49,904 bases of DNA from Pseudomonas viridiflava (GCF_900589395.1 NZ_UUIS01000022.1:1-49904), one strand, 5' to 3'; shown: positions 9,297 to 18,746, counted from the stretch's first letter. The notes: generated by a model from the sequence alone, not told the origin. Numbers and translations are program-made.

Positions 9297-10927
9297 GCCT
9301 GCAACCGACGCTGATCGATGTCCGCCAACTGGCGGTGGCTTACGGCACTGCTGGCCAGACCCAGGCGGTGAGCCAGGTCACGTTTACCGTCGCCCAGGGC
9401 GAAACCGTGGCCATCGTCGGTGAGTCCGGCTCGGGCAAGTCGACTCTGGCCAATGCCCTCCTTGGCCTGCTGCCGGACAACGCCCGCATCACCGGCGGCC
9501 AACTGTGGGTCGACGGCACCGACCTGAGCCACGCCAGCGAGCGCCAGAAACGCCAGCTGCGCGGCCGTACCCTCGGCCTGGTGCCGCAAGACCCGATGGT
9601 CAGCCTCAACCCGACCCAGCGCATCGGCCAGCAGATCGCCGAAGCGTTGATCCTGGCCCACGGCCGCCGCTACCCTGCGGTCGACGCCGACATCCTGACG
9701 CTGCTGCAACAGGTCGGCCTCGACAAACCGGTGCTGCGTGCCCGCCAGTACCCGCACGAGTTATCCGGTGGCATGCGCCAGCGCGTGCTGATCGCCATCG
9801 CCCTGGCCGGCAACCCGCGCTTGATCATTGCTGACGAACCGACCAGCGCCCTGGACGTGACCGTACAACGCAAGATCCTCGACCACCTGCAAGGCCTGGT
9901 GCGCGAGCGCGGCATTTCGCTGTTGATCATCACCCACGACCTGGGCGTGGCCACCGACCGCGCCGACCGTATCCTGGTGATGAAGCAAGGCCAACTGGTG
10001 GAGCAAGGCCCGCCCCGGCAAATCGTCAGGCACCCGCAACACGACTACACCCGCGCCCTGCTCGCCGCCGCACCGGCGTTCGGCCAGCGCCGCCAGGCGC
10101 CATTGCCGCCACCGTCCGCGTCATCCCCGGGCCCGATCCTGAGCCTGCAAGGCGTAGGCAAGGCCTTCGACCTGCCCCGGGTCAAGGGTGAAGACCATCA
10201 ATTCGTGGCCTTGCACGACCTGAACCTTGAGGTGTATCCGGGGCAGACTCTGGCCATCGTCGGCGAATCCGGCTCGGGCAAAAGCACGGCCTTGCGCATC
10301 GCCCTGGGCCTGGAAAAGCCCACCCACGGCCGGGTGCTGTTCGAGCAACAGGACGTCACCGAGTTGAGCTGGCGCCAGTTCCGTCCGCTGCGCCGACGTA
10401 TCCAGCTGGTGCAGCAAAACCCCTTTGCGGCCCTGGACCCACGCTTCACGATTTTTGACAGCATCGTGGAACCGCTGGTGTCGTTCGGGCTGCTCAAGGG
10501 CCAGGCGCTGGAACAGGCGGCACGCGAACTGATCGCGCGGGTGCATCTGCCGGTCAGTTACCTGGACCGGTTGCCCCGGGAACTGTCCGGCGGCCAGCGC
10601 CAGCGCGTGGCCATTGCCCGGGCCCTGGCGTTGCAGCCGGACCTGCTATTGCTGGACGAACCGGTGAGCGCGCTGGACGTGTCGGTGCAAGCGCAGATTC
10701 TGGACCTGCTGGAAGAACTGCAGCGCGAACTGGGGATTGCCTATGTGCTGGTCTCGCACGACCTGTCGGTGGTGGCCAGCGTCGCGCACCAGGTGCTGGT
10801 GCTGCGCAATGGCCGGGTGGTGGAACAGGGCGATGTGGACCGGGTGTTCAATACACCCGAGAGTGAGTACACAAAAGAGCTGATTGCGGCGATTCCGGGA
10901 CGTGGGGTGGAAGGTGTGGCAGCGTGA
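9293..10927 (+). CDS. ABC transporter fused double ATPase
   Basis: Two nucleotide-binding domains in one 544-residue chain, equal to DppD + DppF fused (as in YejF or GsiA). Both halves carry intact Walker A (GESGSGKST near 43 and near 325), signature motifs ([18 protein letters not shown]) and Walker B ([22 protein letters not shown]), so both sites should be active. The oligopeptide-type C-terminal extension follows each half. It powers the two upstream permeases. The gene ends the operon; a long perfect palindrome follows 50 bp later and may shield or terminate the transcript. Confidence 0.95.
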   Translation: MSLQPTLIDVRQLAVAYGTAGQTQAVSQVTFTVAQGETVAIVGESGSGKSTLANALLGLLPDNARITGGQLWVDGTDLSHASERQKRQLRGRTLGLVPQDPMVSLNPTQRIGQQIAEALILAHGRRYPAVDADILTLLQQVGLDKPVLRARQYPHELSGGMRQRVLIAIALAGNPRLIIADEPTSALDVTVQRKILDHLQGLVRERGISLLIITHDLGVATDRADRILVMKQGQLVEQGPPRQIVRHPQHDYTRALLAAAPAFGQRRQAPLPPPSASSPGPILSLQGVGKAFDLPRVKGEDHQFVALHDLNLEVYPGQTLAIVGESGSGKSTALRIALGLEKPTHGRVLFEQQDVTELSWRQFRPLRRRIQLVQQNPFAALDPRFTIFDSIVEPLVSFGLLKGQALEQAARELIARVHLPVSYLDRLPRELSGGQRQRVAIARALALQPDLLLLDEPVSALDVSVQAQILDLLEELQRELGIAYVLVSHDLSVVASVAHQVLVLRNGRVVEQGDVDRVFNTPESEYTKELIAAIPGRGVEGVAA

Positions 10928-10935
10928 GGCACGCT

Positions 10936-11090
10936 ATAAAATAACTTATTGATTTTATTGAATATCAAACTCACCGCCTGTAGGAGCGCGCTTGCCCGCG
11001 ACCGAGTGCGCAGCGCTCGCAAAAATCGTCTAAACGCTGAAATTTTACGACTGCTAACGCATCCGGTCGCGGGCAAGCGCGCTCCTACCT
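10936..11090. repeat. BIME-like composite palindrome, full copy 1
   Basis: Arms 10980-11003 and 11065-11088 are perfect 24-bp reverse complements (GTAGGAGCGCGCTTGCCC...). The 61-bp spacer contains GAGTGCGCAGCGCTCGC. A 26-bp AT-rich leader at 10936-10961 is identical to the leader of the copy at 36885-37066. A transcript through it would fold into a very stable hairpin at the 3' end of the ABC operon. Confidence 0.85.
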
Positions 11091-11203
11091 CACCTGTCGC
11101 TTTGGGAACACAGCATGCGCCCCCGGCTAGATCAAGGTCGCAAATACCGGGCGCCAGCACGCGCGCCCTCGGTAGACTCGGTGCACCAACCCGGAGAATG
11201 CCC

Positions 11204-12118
11204 ATGCTTCGACAGGCGTGCACCACGCTATTGCTGACCTTTCTGGCCTCTGCCGCCCAGGCCGCGCCGACCTATGATCACCTGTATGCGTTCGGCGACA
11301 GCTACTCGGATAACGGCGCCGGCGAGGCTTTTACCCGCACGCTGGTCAGCCAGAACATCAAGGAGGCCCAGGTCCTGCCAGGTGAGCGGTACTGGCAAGG
11401 CCGCTGGAGTAATGGCCCCACCGCTGTAGAAGGCCTGGCGCAAGCGCTGAAAGTGCCCTTGACCGACTATGCCATCGGCGGCGCGAAAAGCGGCCACGGC
11501 AATTACTACACCTGGATGTTGCCCACGCGCGACACCGGCCTGCTGGGCCAGGTCGATGCTTATTTGAAAGCGACGCCTGACAACAAGGCCAATCCCGAGT
11601 CGCTGTATTTCCTGTTTGTTTCAGCCAACGATTTCTTCGAGTGGGCGGATTTTTCGCACACCCAATCCATAGAGCAACTGAGCAGCACGGCCACGCGCCA
11701 TATCCGCCAGGCCGTCGACACCCTGGCGAGTGCCGGAGCACAGCAGTTCATGGTGGTCGGCACCACGGACCTGAGCCGTGTACCCGCGGTGGTGCAAGGC
11801 CAGCAGGTCGAACAGGCCACCCGATTCCAGCAGGCGCTGGAACGCGACGTGCCTGCCATGCTTGAGACGCTGGCGAAAACGCGGGATGTGAAGATCGTTT
11901 ATTTCGATCACCTGGCGTTCAGCACCGCGGTTCGGGCAAAACCCCAGGCGTCAGGCTTTCGGGATCTGGACACGCCATGCCAGGCCACCTACCCGCAGGT
12001 CAAGCCGGTGTGCAGCGACCCGGATACGCATTACTACTGGGACGAATGGCACCCGACGCGCAAGGTGCATGCGCTGGCAGCGGATGCCATGTTCAAGGCG
12101 CTGCAAGCGCGTCAGTGA
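11204..12118 (+). CDS. secreted GDSL/SGNH-family lipase or esterase
   Basis: Serine hydrolase of 304 residues. The ATG at 11204 is chosen because GGAG lies 7 bp before it and it opens directly into a signal peptide (LRQACTTLLLTFLASAAQA). Block I is FGDSYSDNG with the nucleophile Ser near residue 32, a mid-chain SANDFF supplies the block III type Asn, and YYWDEWHPTRKVHALAA near the C-terminus supplies the Asp-His pair. It probably acts outside the cytoplasm on esters or lipids. It is a single-gene unit between a BIME and a convergent LysE gene; the substrate is unknown. Confidence 0.85.
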   Translation: MLRQACTTLLLTFLASAAQAAPTYDHLYAFGDSYSDNGAGEAFTRTLVSQNIKEAQVLPGERYWQGRWSNGPTAVEGLAQALKVPLTDYAIGGAKSGHGNYYTWMLPTRDTGLLGQVDAYLKATPDNKANPESLYFLFVSANDFFEWADFSHTQSIEQLSSTATRHIRQAVDTLASAGAQQFMVVGTTDLSRVPAVVQGQQVEQATRFQQALERDVPAMLETLAKTRDVKIVYFDHLAFSTAVRAKPQASGFRDLDTPCQATYPQVKPVCSDPDTHYYWDEWHPTRKVHALAADAMFKALQARQ

Positions 12119-12228
12119 CTACGGCTCGGCGTCACCCCACTCAAGACGGGCTGACCACGCCCGTGTCGGGTTACTGATCGATAGCTCAGCGACAGGATCG
12201 ACCCCGGGCGCTTGCCTGCCCTTGGCGT

Positions 12229-12858
12229 TCAAGCGGGCCGCGACGTGAACACCAGGCGAACCGCAAGCAGCACCAAGACGCCGGCAAGGCCCCACGACTG
12301 CCATTTGGCAGACTCACCCTTGCCGGACGCGTACCCCCGGATGACGCCTCCCACCAGGCCCAGCGCAATGTGGAAAAAGGTGGCGATCAGGGTCAACACC
12401 AGCCCCAGCGTCACGATTTGCCGGGCGACCGACGAACTGCCGGGCACCACAAACTGCGGCAAGAACACCATGAAGAACAGCAGCGCTTTCGGGTTGAGCA
12501 GAGAGTTGAGCATCGCGCGCATGAACACTGACATCAGCGAGGCCTGGAGGGCGGTGTGCAGGGGACCTGTGGCGCGAACCCGCAGAGCCTTCCAGGCCAT
12601 CCACAGCAGATAGAACACGCCGGCCCAGCGGATCAGGTCGAACGACGGTGGCCACTGTGCGATGGCGGCCGTAACACCGGCGGCGGTCAGCGCTGTCAAT
12701 ACCAGGTCAGCGGCGCTGATACCCAACGCCGCCGCGACGCCGCCACGCCATCCGTAGCTGGCGCCGTGTGCAAGCACAAAGGCCATGTTGGGGCCGGGAG
12801 ACATCAGCAGCAGCAACACCGCCCCCGCAAACAGCAATAGCGTCGATGGCTCTACCAT
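12229..12858 (-). CDS. LysE/RhtB-family amino-acid exporter
   Basis: Inner-membrane exporter of 209 residues with six hydrophobic segments. The LysE/RhtB signature is clear: LLLLMSPGPNMAFVLAHGASYGWRGG near 17-42, FYLLWMAWKALR near 85, and LNSLLNPKALLFFMVFLPQF near 118-137. It exports an amino acid or derivative such as homoserine, threonine or another toxic metabolite. It overlaps the 3' end of the VOC gene by 7 bp, so the two form an operon divergent from a MocR regulator that could sense the exported compound. Confidence 0.9.
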   Translation of the reverse strand: MVEPSTLLLFAGAVLLLLMSPGPNMAFVLAHGASYGWRGGVAAALGISAADLVLTALTAAGVTAAIAQWPPSFDLIRWAGVFYLLWMAWKALRVRATGPLHTALQASLMSVFMRAMLNSLLNPKALLFFMVFLPQFVVPGSSSVARQIVTLGLVLTLIATFFHIALGLVGGVIRGYASGKGESAKWQSWGLAGVLVLLAVRLVFTSRPA

Positions 12859-13262
12859 ACGGGCTCCAGATCGCCGCGATGGACGATATGCAGCTTGTTG
12901 CCATCAGGGTCTCGGAGGTAGGCGCCGTAATAGCCCTCGCCATACCAGGGCCGCTCACCCGGAGCGCCTTCATCCGTACCGCCCTTGAGCATTCCTGCGG
13001 CGTAGGCGGCGCGTACGATGTCAGGCGTCGGGGCATGAAACGCAAGCATGCTGCCATTGCCCGGCGTGGCCACAAGACCATTGCGCGGCAAGTAGACGTA
13101 GAACCTGGGCAGTATGTGCGTCGGGTGGACCCAGCACGCCGAGGCGGGACCGCCATCCGGGGTCACCACGCGGCGGATCAGCCCAAGGGGCGCAAGCACG
13201 GCGTCATAAAAGGCCGCTGCGCTGTCGAGGTCGGTGCATCCCACGGTAACGTGACTGAACAT
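12852..13262 (-). CDS. VOC (glyoxalase/bleomycin-resistance) family protein
   Basis: Small beta-alpha-beta-beta-beta protein of 136 residues. MFSHVTVGCTDLDSAAAFYD opens the fold and GYYGAYLRDPDGNKLHIVHRG closes it, with the metal-site pattern His4 and Glu/His positions of the family partly visible (His near the C-terminus). Members are dioxygenases, isomerases or drug-binding proteins; the activity cannot be assigned. It is the first gene of a two-gene unit with the LysE exporter and is divergent from the MocR gene. Confidence 0.85.
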   Translation of the reverse strand: MFSHVTVGCTDLDSAAAFYDAVLAPLGLIRRVVTPDGGPASACWVHPTHILPRFYVYLPRNGLVATPGNGSMLAFHAPTPDIVRAAYAAGMLKGGTDEGAPGERPWYGEGYYGAYLRDPDGNKLHIVHRGDLEPVW

Positions 13263-13356
13263 GTCTCAATCGATTCGACGTCACTGAACGGTTGCGTCCT
13301 GCGCGTCGAACTCGCCTCCTTGCCTTGTGTGGCATCGGAGACTACGCTCGCCACCT

Positions 13357-13385
13357 GATACACACAAAGAATTGTTCTAGATACA
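13357..13385. promoter_or_regulatory. candidate MocR direct-repeat operator
   Basis: GATACA is repeated in the same orientation at 13357-13362 and 13380-13385, 23 bp apart (about two helical turns), immediately before the MocR start at 13390 and in the divergent gap with the VOC-LysE operon. MocR-type regulators typically bind direct repeats with such spacing. This is inference from pattern only. Confidence 0.35.
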
Positions 13386-13389
13386 TTCA

Positions 13390-14718
13390 ATGACAACGCC
13401 ACGGTACAAAACCATTGCTGACCAGCTCGCGGAAAACATTCGCAGCGGGCGTTTGCGCCCTGGCACCCAGCTGCCGACAGTACGCGCGTTGATGAGCGAA
13501 CATGGCATCGCGCTTGCCACAGCCGCTCGCGTTTACCGCACGCTGGAATCAATGGGCCTGGTGGTGGGTGAAACGGGACGCGGCACCTTCGTGCGCGACA
13601 CGTCGCTGCCACGCGACCTCGGCCTGCAGCCGGCATCCTCAGCCGGAGTCATTGACCTGACCTTCAACAGTCCAGCGGTTCCAGGGCAGGCAGAGCTGCT
13701 CAGGCAAGCGCTGCGCAGCATTGCCTTGTCGGGGGATCTGGACGCCTTGCTGCACAGCGCCCCCCATGGCGGGCGGACGCATGAGCGCGAAATCGCGGCA
13801 AAACACCTGCGCAATCGAGGGGTTCGGGTGCCCGGCTCGCAGGTGTTGATCGTCAATGGCGCGCAGCAAGGGCTGGCACTGGCACTGACGGCGCAGCTTA
13901 AACCGGGCGATGTACTGGCGGTCGACGCGCTCACCTACCCAGGCATCAAAGCGCTGGCGGTCGCCCATCACCTTGAGCTTGTGCCCATACCCCTGATAGA
14001 TGGCAAAACCGGGCTCGACGCGCTGGCGGCCAGTTGCAGGCGGCGCCCGGTACGGGCGTTCTATACGATGCCAACCCTGCACAACCCCTTGGGATCGATC
14101 ATGCCGGCCGCCGACCGTCAGCGCCTGGTCGTCCTGGCAGAAGAACATGACTTTGCGCTGATCGAAGACGGCGCCTATGCGTTTCTGGCCGAGCCGGCCC
14201 CCAAGCCGCTGTTCATGCTCGCGCCGGATCGCACGATCTACGTCTGCGGCCTTTCCAAAAGCGTCGCCTCGGGCTTGCGAATCGGATTCATCGCCGCGCC
14301 TGTAGCGCTCATTCCTGCGCTTGAACAAGCCGTGCGCGCCTCGACATGGAGTTCGCCATCGATCACCGTCGAACTGGCCTGTCGCTGGATCGAAGACGGC
14401 GTGGTGGATGAGCTGGAAGCATTGAAGCGCAAGGATGCCGCCATGCGGCAACAAATGGCCCGGCGCATTTTCGACGGCATCAATCTGATCGCGCATCCGA
14501 ACGCGTATTTTCTGTGGCTGCCGTTGCCTGAAGACATGCGGGCCGAGAGCGTGGCAGCGGCATTGCGGCGCGACAACATCATGGTAACGACAGCCAAACC
14601 CTTTTCGGCGGCCTCCAATGCCCCTAATGCACTGCGCGTGGCACTGGGGTCTGTGCCGGTTGCAACGCTTGAGCTGGCCTTGAAAAAAGTGAGAACGGCC
14701 TGCGGTTATCAGGACTGA
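13390..14718 (+). CDS. MocR-type regulator (GntR wHTH + aminotransferase fold)
   Basis: Transcription factor of 442 residues. Residues 1-75 form a GntR winged helix (QLAENIRSGRLRPGTQLPTVRAL, LATAARVYRTLESMGLV). Residues about 95-440 form a fold-type I aminotransferase with a PLP site: YTMPTLHNPLG near 220, DGAYAFL near 260, and the Schiff-base Lys in CGLSKSVASGLRIGF near 292. Such proteins sense PLP adducts of amino acids or amines. It is divergent from the VOC/LysE exporter operon, its most likely target along with itself. Confidence 0.93.
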   Translation: MTTPRYKTIADQLAENIRSGRLRPGTQLPTVRALMSEHGIALATAARVYRTLESMGLVVGETGRGTFVRDTSLPRDLGLQPASSAGVIDLTFNSPAVPGQAELLRQALRSIALSGDLDALLHSAPHGGRTHEREIAAKHLRNRGVRVPGSQVLIVNGAQQGLALALTAQLKPGDVLAVDALTYPGIKALAVAHHLELVPIPLIDGKTGLDALAASCRRRPVRAFYTMPTLHNPLGSIMPAADRQRLVVLAEEHDFALIEDGAYAFLAEPAPKPLFMLAPDRTIYVCGLSKSVASGLRIGFIAAPVALIPALEQAVRASTWSSPSITVELACRWIEDGVVDELEALKRKDAAMRQQMARRIFDGINLIAHPNAYFLWLPLPEDMRAESVAAALRRDNIMVTTAKPFSAASNAPNALRVALGSVPVATLELALKKVRTACGYQD

Positions 14719-14873
14719 CAGGCGCCTGGCGTATCGATCAGCGTGATCGCTTTCTAACAGAATTGTCATCCTCCCCTCACCTTCGCGTCAGCCATGGCCG
14801 CGTAATGTGGGTTTCAACGCTTGAGGTGCCGATTGGCTCAGCAGGTGCTGCCACCCACTTGAATGGTAATCCC

Positions 14874-15089
14874 ATGAATTCGATCAAATCGCTGGCTCTG
14901 ATAATCGTCGCGCTGTCCTCCACATCGGCACTGGCCCATGACGGCAGTGAGCGCGCCAGTCCGGCCGCGCAGAAAATGCGCATCGCGCAGGAAGAACGCT
15001 TCAATCAGCAAAACCGCGACACCGCCACCCAATACGTTCGCGCGGACGAGCAGCCGCGTGCTGACCAGCCGAAGAAATCGGAAGGCTGA
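14874..15089 (+). CDS. small exported protein of unknown function
   Basis: 71-residue protein with a signal peptide (about 1-20, ending SALA) and a charged, Gln- and Asp-rich mature part without cysteine or recognised domain (SERASPAAQKMRIAQEER). The ATG at 14874 is chosen because it starts the signal sequence; the ribosome site is weak. It may belong to a family of short co-secreted Pseudomonas proteins, but no function is assigned. A good terminator follows. Confidence 0.65.
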   Translation: MNSIKSLALIIVALSSTSALAHDGSERASPAAQKMRIAQEERFNQQNRDTATQYVRADEQPRADQPKKSEG

Positions 15090-15107
15090 GGCCTGTCGAT
15101 GACCTGA

Positions 15108-15178
15108 TTCACCTTTTGGAAGCGCTCACGCTCCTTTGGTCAAGGTGAACCCTTGGCGCCCTTGCGGGCGCCTTTTTT
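15108..15178 (+). terminator. hairpin pair and rho-independent terminator
   Basis: GGCGCCC (15155-15161), loop TTGC and GGGCGCC (15166-15172) followed by six T form a classic terminator for the small exported protein. A looser hairpin with arms TTCACCTT (15108-15115) and AAGGTGAA (15142-15149) precedes it. Confidence 0.85.
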
Positions 15179-15214
15179 GTTGTTGATCATGAGCCGCAGG
15201 CGTGGCGACAGCCG

Positions 15215-15973
15215 CTATAGCAACTGCCCGCCCGAAATGTCAAAGGTCGTGCCGTTGGCCCAGGCCATGTCATCGGACAGGATGGCGGCGACCGCAGCGC
15301 CGATATCGTCCGGCAGACCGACACGCCCCAGGGCGATGCCTTGGGCCACGAAAGCGTTTACAGCCTGATTGTCACGCACCACCCCCCCGCCAAAGTCCGT
15401 GGCGATGGCGCCCGGGGCAATGGCATTCACCCGAATCTGCCGCGAACCCAGCTCTACGGCCATGTACCGGGTCAGGACCTCGACGGCCGCCTTTACGGCG
15501 GCATAAAGGCTGTAGCCCGGCAGGGTAAAGCGCACAAAGCCGGATGAAACGTTGAGGATACGCCCGCCGTCCTGCATGAGTGGCAGCAGCCTTTGCGTGA
15601 GAAACACCGGGCCTTGAAGATGCGTCGCGACGAGTGAACCAAACTGTTCCTCGGTCGCATCGATGAAGTTCGAAAACAGGCCATTGCCGGCGTTATTGAC
15701 GAGAAAATCGAATCGCTCGCGACCAAAGTCGGTCAGCAGCGTACGCGTCACGGCTTCTGAAAACGCCTGGAAGCTGGCGGTGTCAGTGATGTCGAGTGCC
15801 AGCATCGTGGCTTTGCCGCCTTGTGCCTCGATCTCTTGTTTGAGCGCCAGCGCTTGTGCCGCGCCGCTGCGGTAGGTGCCAATGATATGAATGCCGCGCC
15901 TGGCGAGGTGAAGGGCCATGTGACGACCAAGGCCGCGGCTGGCGCCGGTGATGAGTGCAATCGGGTGAGTCAT
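15215..15973 (-). CDS. SDR-family oxidoreductase
   Basis: NAD(P)-dependent short-chain dehydrogenase, 252 residues. The start at 15973 has AGGGA just upstream and opens at the Rossmann fold: TGASRGLGRHMA near 10-20, VNNAGNG near 90, catalytic Ser in NVSSGF with YAAVK about 13 residues later, and the APGAIATDF loop. It ends in ISGGQLL, typical of classical SDRs. It is divergent from an AraC regulator with a 156-bp gap, a common arrangement in which the regulator controls the SDR. The substrate is unknown. Confidence 0.92.
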   Translation of the reverse strand: MTHPIALITGASRGLGRHMALHLARRGIHIIGTYRSGAAQALALKQEIEAQGGKATMLALDITDTASFQAFSEAVTRTLLTDFGRERFDFLVNNAGNGLFSNFIDATEEQFGSLVATHLQGPVFLTQRLLPLMQDGGRILNVSSGFVRFTLPGYSLYAAVKAAVEVLTRYMAVELGSRQIRVNAIAPGAIATDFGGGVVRDNQAVNAFVAQGIALGRVGLPDDIGAAVAAILSDDMAWANGTTFDISGGQLL

Positions 15974-16129
15974 GGTTATCCCTGCTGGATGAAGTGCGCT
16001 TTGCCGCGTTTTCTTGACCCGCCCACGATAAGCAATGGGTGTTATCCAACCCACGCCCGATCAACTCAATTAATTGCCTGATTGTCTCAATCGACTTGTG
16101 CCATAGCTGTTGGCTGACATACTCAGCCC

Positions 16130-17038
16130 ATGAACGATGACCTTGCCCAGCACCTCGATATAGCCCTGCGCCATGCGCCACCGGGTCTGACCGCCACGCC
16201 GATCCCGCGTATGGACCTTTGCGTCGGGCAAGGCTCTGGCCACCAGGCGCCTTGCCTGTATCGCTCGATGATCTGCTTCATCCTGCAAGGCTCCAAGCGT
16301 GTGGCGATCAACGATCAGTTGCTCAGTTACGACCGGGAGCACTACCTCATCAGCGCCCTCGACCTGCCCTTGACCGGCCAGATCCTCGATGCTGAAGGGG
16401 GCCGGCCCTACGTGGCCGTCTCGCTTGTGCTGGACCCGGCCCTGCTGGCGCAATTGGCGGCGAGCATGCCGCCGGTTCGTGAAGCCGTGCCCAAGGGGGT
16501 GGGCATCGCGATCAATCCAATGACCGCTGCGCTGCGCGATACGGTATTGCGCCTGCTGTCATTGCTTGACACCCCTGCCGACATCCCGGTGCTCGGCCCG
16601 ATGATCGAACGCGAATTGCTTTATCGTCTCCTGCAAGGTCCGCAGGGGCGATTGCTGCGTCAGATTGCCCAACCCGAGGGGGCCTTGGGCAGTATCCGGC
16701 GGGCCGTGGCCTGGATCAGGGATCACGCCAACAGCCGGCTTCGTATCGACGCCTTGTGCGAGGCCAGCGGCATGAGCCGGGCCAGCCTGCACCGGCATTT
16801 CCAGGCCATGACCGGCCTGAGCCCCGTTCAGTATCAGAAACAGCTCAGGTTGCAGCAGGCTCGCCAGCTTTTGCTGGCCGGCGAGCATCGTGCGGCTGAT
16901 GTGGCGTTCGCGGTCGGTTATGAAAGCGCCTCACAGTTCAGCCGCGAATATGCCCGGCAATTCGGGGCGCCACCTGCGCGCGATGTGCGCGAGATACGGC
17001 AGGCGGTTGGCCGCTCGATCCGTGCAGCCCTCGACTAA
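16130..17038 (+). CDS. AraC-family transcriptional regulator
   Basis: 302 residues. The N-terminal AraC_N-type cupin domain (CLYRSMICFILQGSKRV near 42-58) would bind a small ligand. Two C-terminal helix-turn-helix motifs are clear: RIDALCEASGMSRASLHRHF near 204-223 and ADVAFAVGYESASQFSREYA near 252-271. It is divergent from the SDR gene, its probable target, since this pairing is frequent in Pseudomonas. Confidence 0.92.
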   Translation: MNDDLAQHLDIALRHAPPGLTATPIPRMDLCVGQGSGHQAPCLYRSMICFILQGSKRVAINDQLLSYDREHYLISALDLPLTGQILDAEGGRPYVAVSLVLDPALLAQLAASMPPVREAVPKGVGIAINPMTAALRDTVLRLLSLLDTPADIPVLGPMIERELLYRLLQGPQGRLLRQIAQPEGALGSIRRAVAWIRDHANSRLRIDALCEASGMSRASLHRHFQAMTGLSPVQYQKQLRLQQARQLLLAGEHRAADVAFAVGYESASQFSREYARQFGAPPARDVREIRQAVGRSIRAALD

Positions 17039-17310
17039 GGCTGGGCCCTCAAGGTGCCGCTTTGCGGCGAGTCTCTTGAAACCAGCGCAAGGTCAAGATC
17101 ATCTGCGGTGGATTTTTTGTCCTGTTCGGGTTGGCGCTGCCCATTCACCCTTGAAGAGGCATTGATGGCTATAGGGAGTCTGCTCTGTAGGCGAAAACGC
17201 CTTTTGTTGAAAACGTCTACCGGCTGATTTTCAGCCATCGCAAGCAAACAATCCCTGCAACCATTACCCTGCCACTTCCAAAATCGATTTCAAGTCGTAA
17301 GGGACAGTGC

Positions 17311-18273
17311 GTGAACAGAGAAACACTCGAACAGAACCAGATTCCCGTTTACTTCGTGGCGGTCGGCATTGCCGCGCTGGGCGGGTTGACCGCACCCGTA
17401 GCGGCTCAGGCACTGAGCGTCTGGGTCACGCCGGCCATTGCGGTCTTGATGTACGCCATGTTTCTGCAGATTCCGTTTCTGGACCTGCGCGCCGGCTTGA
17501 GCAACAAGCGCTTCATGACGGCGCTGCTGGCTGCCAATTTCGTGGTGATTCCGCTGTTGGTCTGGGCGCTGACGCGCGGCCTGCTCGATCATCCGGCGAT
17601 TCTGGCCGGGGCCTTGCTGGTGCTGCTGACGCCCTGTATCGACTACGTGGTGGTATTTACCCATATCGGCAAGGGCGACTCGAAGCTGATGCTGGCGGCC
17701 ACACCCGTCCTGTTATTGCTGCAACTGGTGCTGTTGCCCCTGTACCTGGCCTTGATGCTCGGCGCCAGTAACACCGTGGTCATCGCGGTCGGGCCTTTTG
17801 TCGAGGCCTTCCTGATGCTGATCGTGCTGCCTCTGGTGCTGGCGGTACTGACCTCGGCCGGGGTCAAACGCTCGTCATGGGTGCATTGCTGGAATCAGGC
17901 CTGGGCGTGGATGCCGGTGCCGGCCATGGCGGCGGTGCTGATCGTGGTGATCAGCTCACAGATTGCGTATGTGGTGCAGGCATTTGACCGGTTATGGCCA
18001 GTGGTTCCGGTCTACCTGGCGTTCATGTTGCTGGCGCCGGTGGCCGGTGCCCTGGTGAGCAAGGCGTGCGGATTGGCAGCAGCGCCGGCCCGGTCGGTGG
18101 TGTTCAGCAGTTCGACGCGCAATTCGCTGGTGGTTTTGCCCCTGGCGCTGGCGTTGCCGCAGGAGATTCGCGGGCTGGCGGCGGCAGCCGTGATCACCCA
18201 GACGCTGGTCGAGCTGGTGAGCGAACTGGTCTATATCCGGGCGATTCCGGCCTGGGTGTGGCGACGGTCCTGA
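17311..18273 (+). CDS. SBF/ACR3-like membrane transporter
   Basis: 320-residue polytopic inner-membrane protein with about ten hydrophobic segments. The fold resembles bile acid:sodium symporters and arsenite (ACR3) permeases: LLVLLTPCIDYVVVFTHIGKGDSKLML near 110 has the conserved Cys after TP seen in ACR3-type proteins, and SSSTRNSLVVLPLALALP near 270 is the cation-site-like motif. A GTG start is used, with AAGGGA about 6 bp before it. No arsR or arsC is adjacent, so arsenic resistance is possible but not supported by context. Confidence 0.8.
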   Translation: MNRETLEQNQIPVYFVAVGIAALGGLTAPVAAQALSVWVTPAIAVLMYAMFLQIPFLDLRAGLSNKRFMTALLAANFVVIPLLVWALTRGLLDHPAILAGALLVLLTPCIDYVVVFTHIGKGDSKLMLAATPVLLLLQLVLLPLYLALMLGASNTVVIAVGPFVEAFLMLIVLPLVLAVLTSAGVKRSSWVHCWNQAWAWMPVPAMAAVLIVVISSQIAYVVQAFDRLWPVVPVYLAFMLLAPVAGALVSKACGLAAAPARSVVFSSSTRNSLVVLPLALALPQEIRGLAAAAVITQTLVELVSELVYIRAIPAWVWRRS

Positions 18274-18365
18274 AAATAGGCATGGCCGACCGGTACCCGT
18301 TGAACCGGCGGCCATCGGCATCGTCTGATCAGGTGCACCGCCTGCCCGCCCCTGAGGATGAACCG

Positions 18366-18746
18366 ATGAAATTCGTGACCGCTGTCCTGTTATCCAGCCT
18401 GAGCCTGGGCGCCCTGGCAGCGCGACCGCCGCTGGACCTGCCCAGTTGTAATTTGTCCGCGCAACGCGCGCTGCAAGGCCAGGTCGACGAGCATGTGACT
18501 GACCCCGGGCAAGCGCATATCTACGTGCGCGCCGATGCTCTGGTCGGTGATATCAACGCCTTGCACCTGGATCGCCAGCTCACCGAACAACAAGCCAGCA
18601 AGTTGTTGGGTCGGGTCAACGACGTCCGGGCGCAGACCGATGGCTTTGTAAAAGAGCAAGGATTTCTGAGCGCGGCCGAACGGGCCAGTTTTGATCGTGA
18701 ATTCGATGCCGTGGCCAAGGACCTGTGCCCCAGAACATCACGCTGA
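18366..18746 (+). CDS. small secreted protein of unknown function
   Basis: 126 residues with a cleavable signal peptide (about 1-18, ending LALAA-like LGALAA). The mature part is helical and polar and has two Cys (SCNLSAQ near the N-terminus and LCPRTSR at the C-terminus) that could form a disulfide joining the ends. The ATG at 18366 is preceded by GAGG at good spacing. No family is recognised. It lies alone, downstream of the SBF-like transporter by 92 bp. Confidence 0.75.
   Translation: MKFVTAVLLSSLSLGALAARPPLDLPSCNLSAQRALQGQVDEHVTDPGQAHIYVRADALVGDINALHLDRQLTEQQASKLLGRVNDVRAQTDGFVKEQGFLSAAERASFDREFDAVAKDLCPRTSR

Noticed and set aside
17311..18273. Certain arsenic resistance gene arsB/acr3
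   Set aside because: Fold fits ACR3-like, but there is no arsR, arsC or arsH nearby, so I keep the broader SBF/ACR3-like call.
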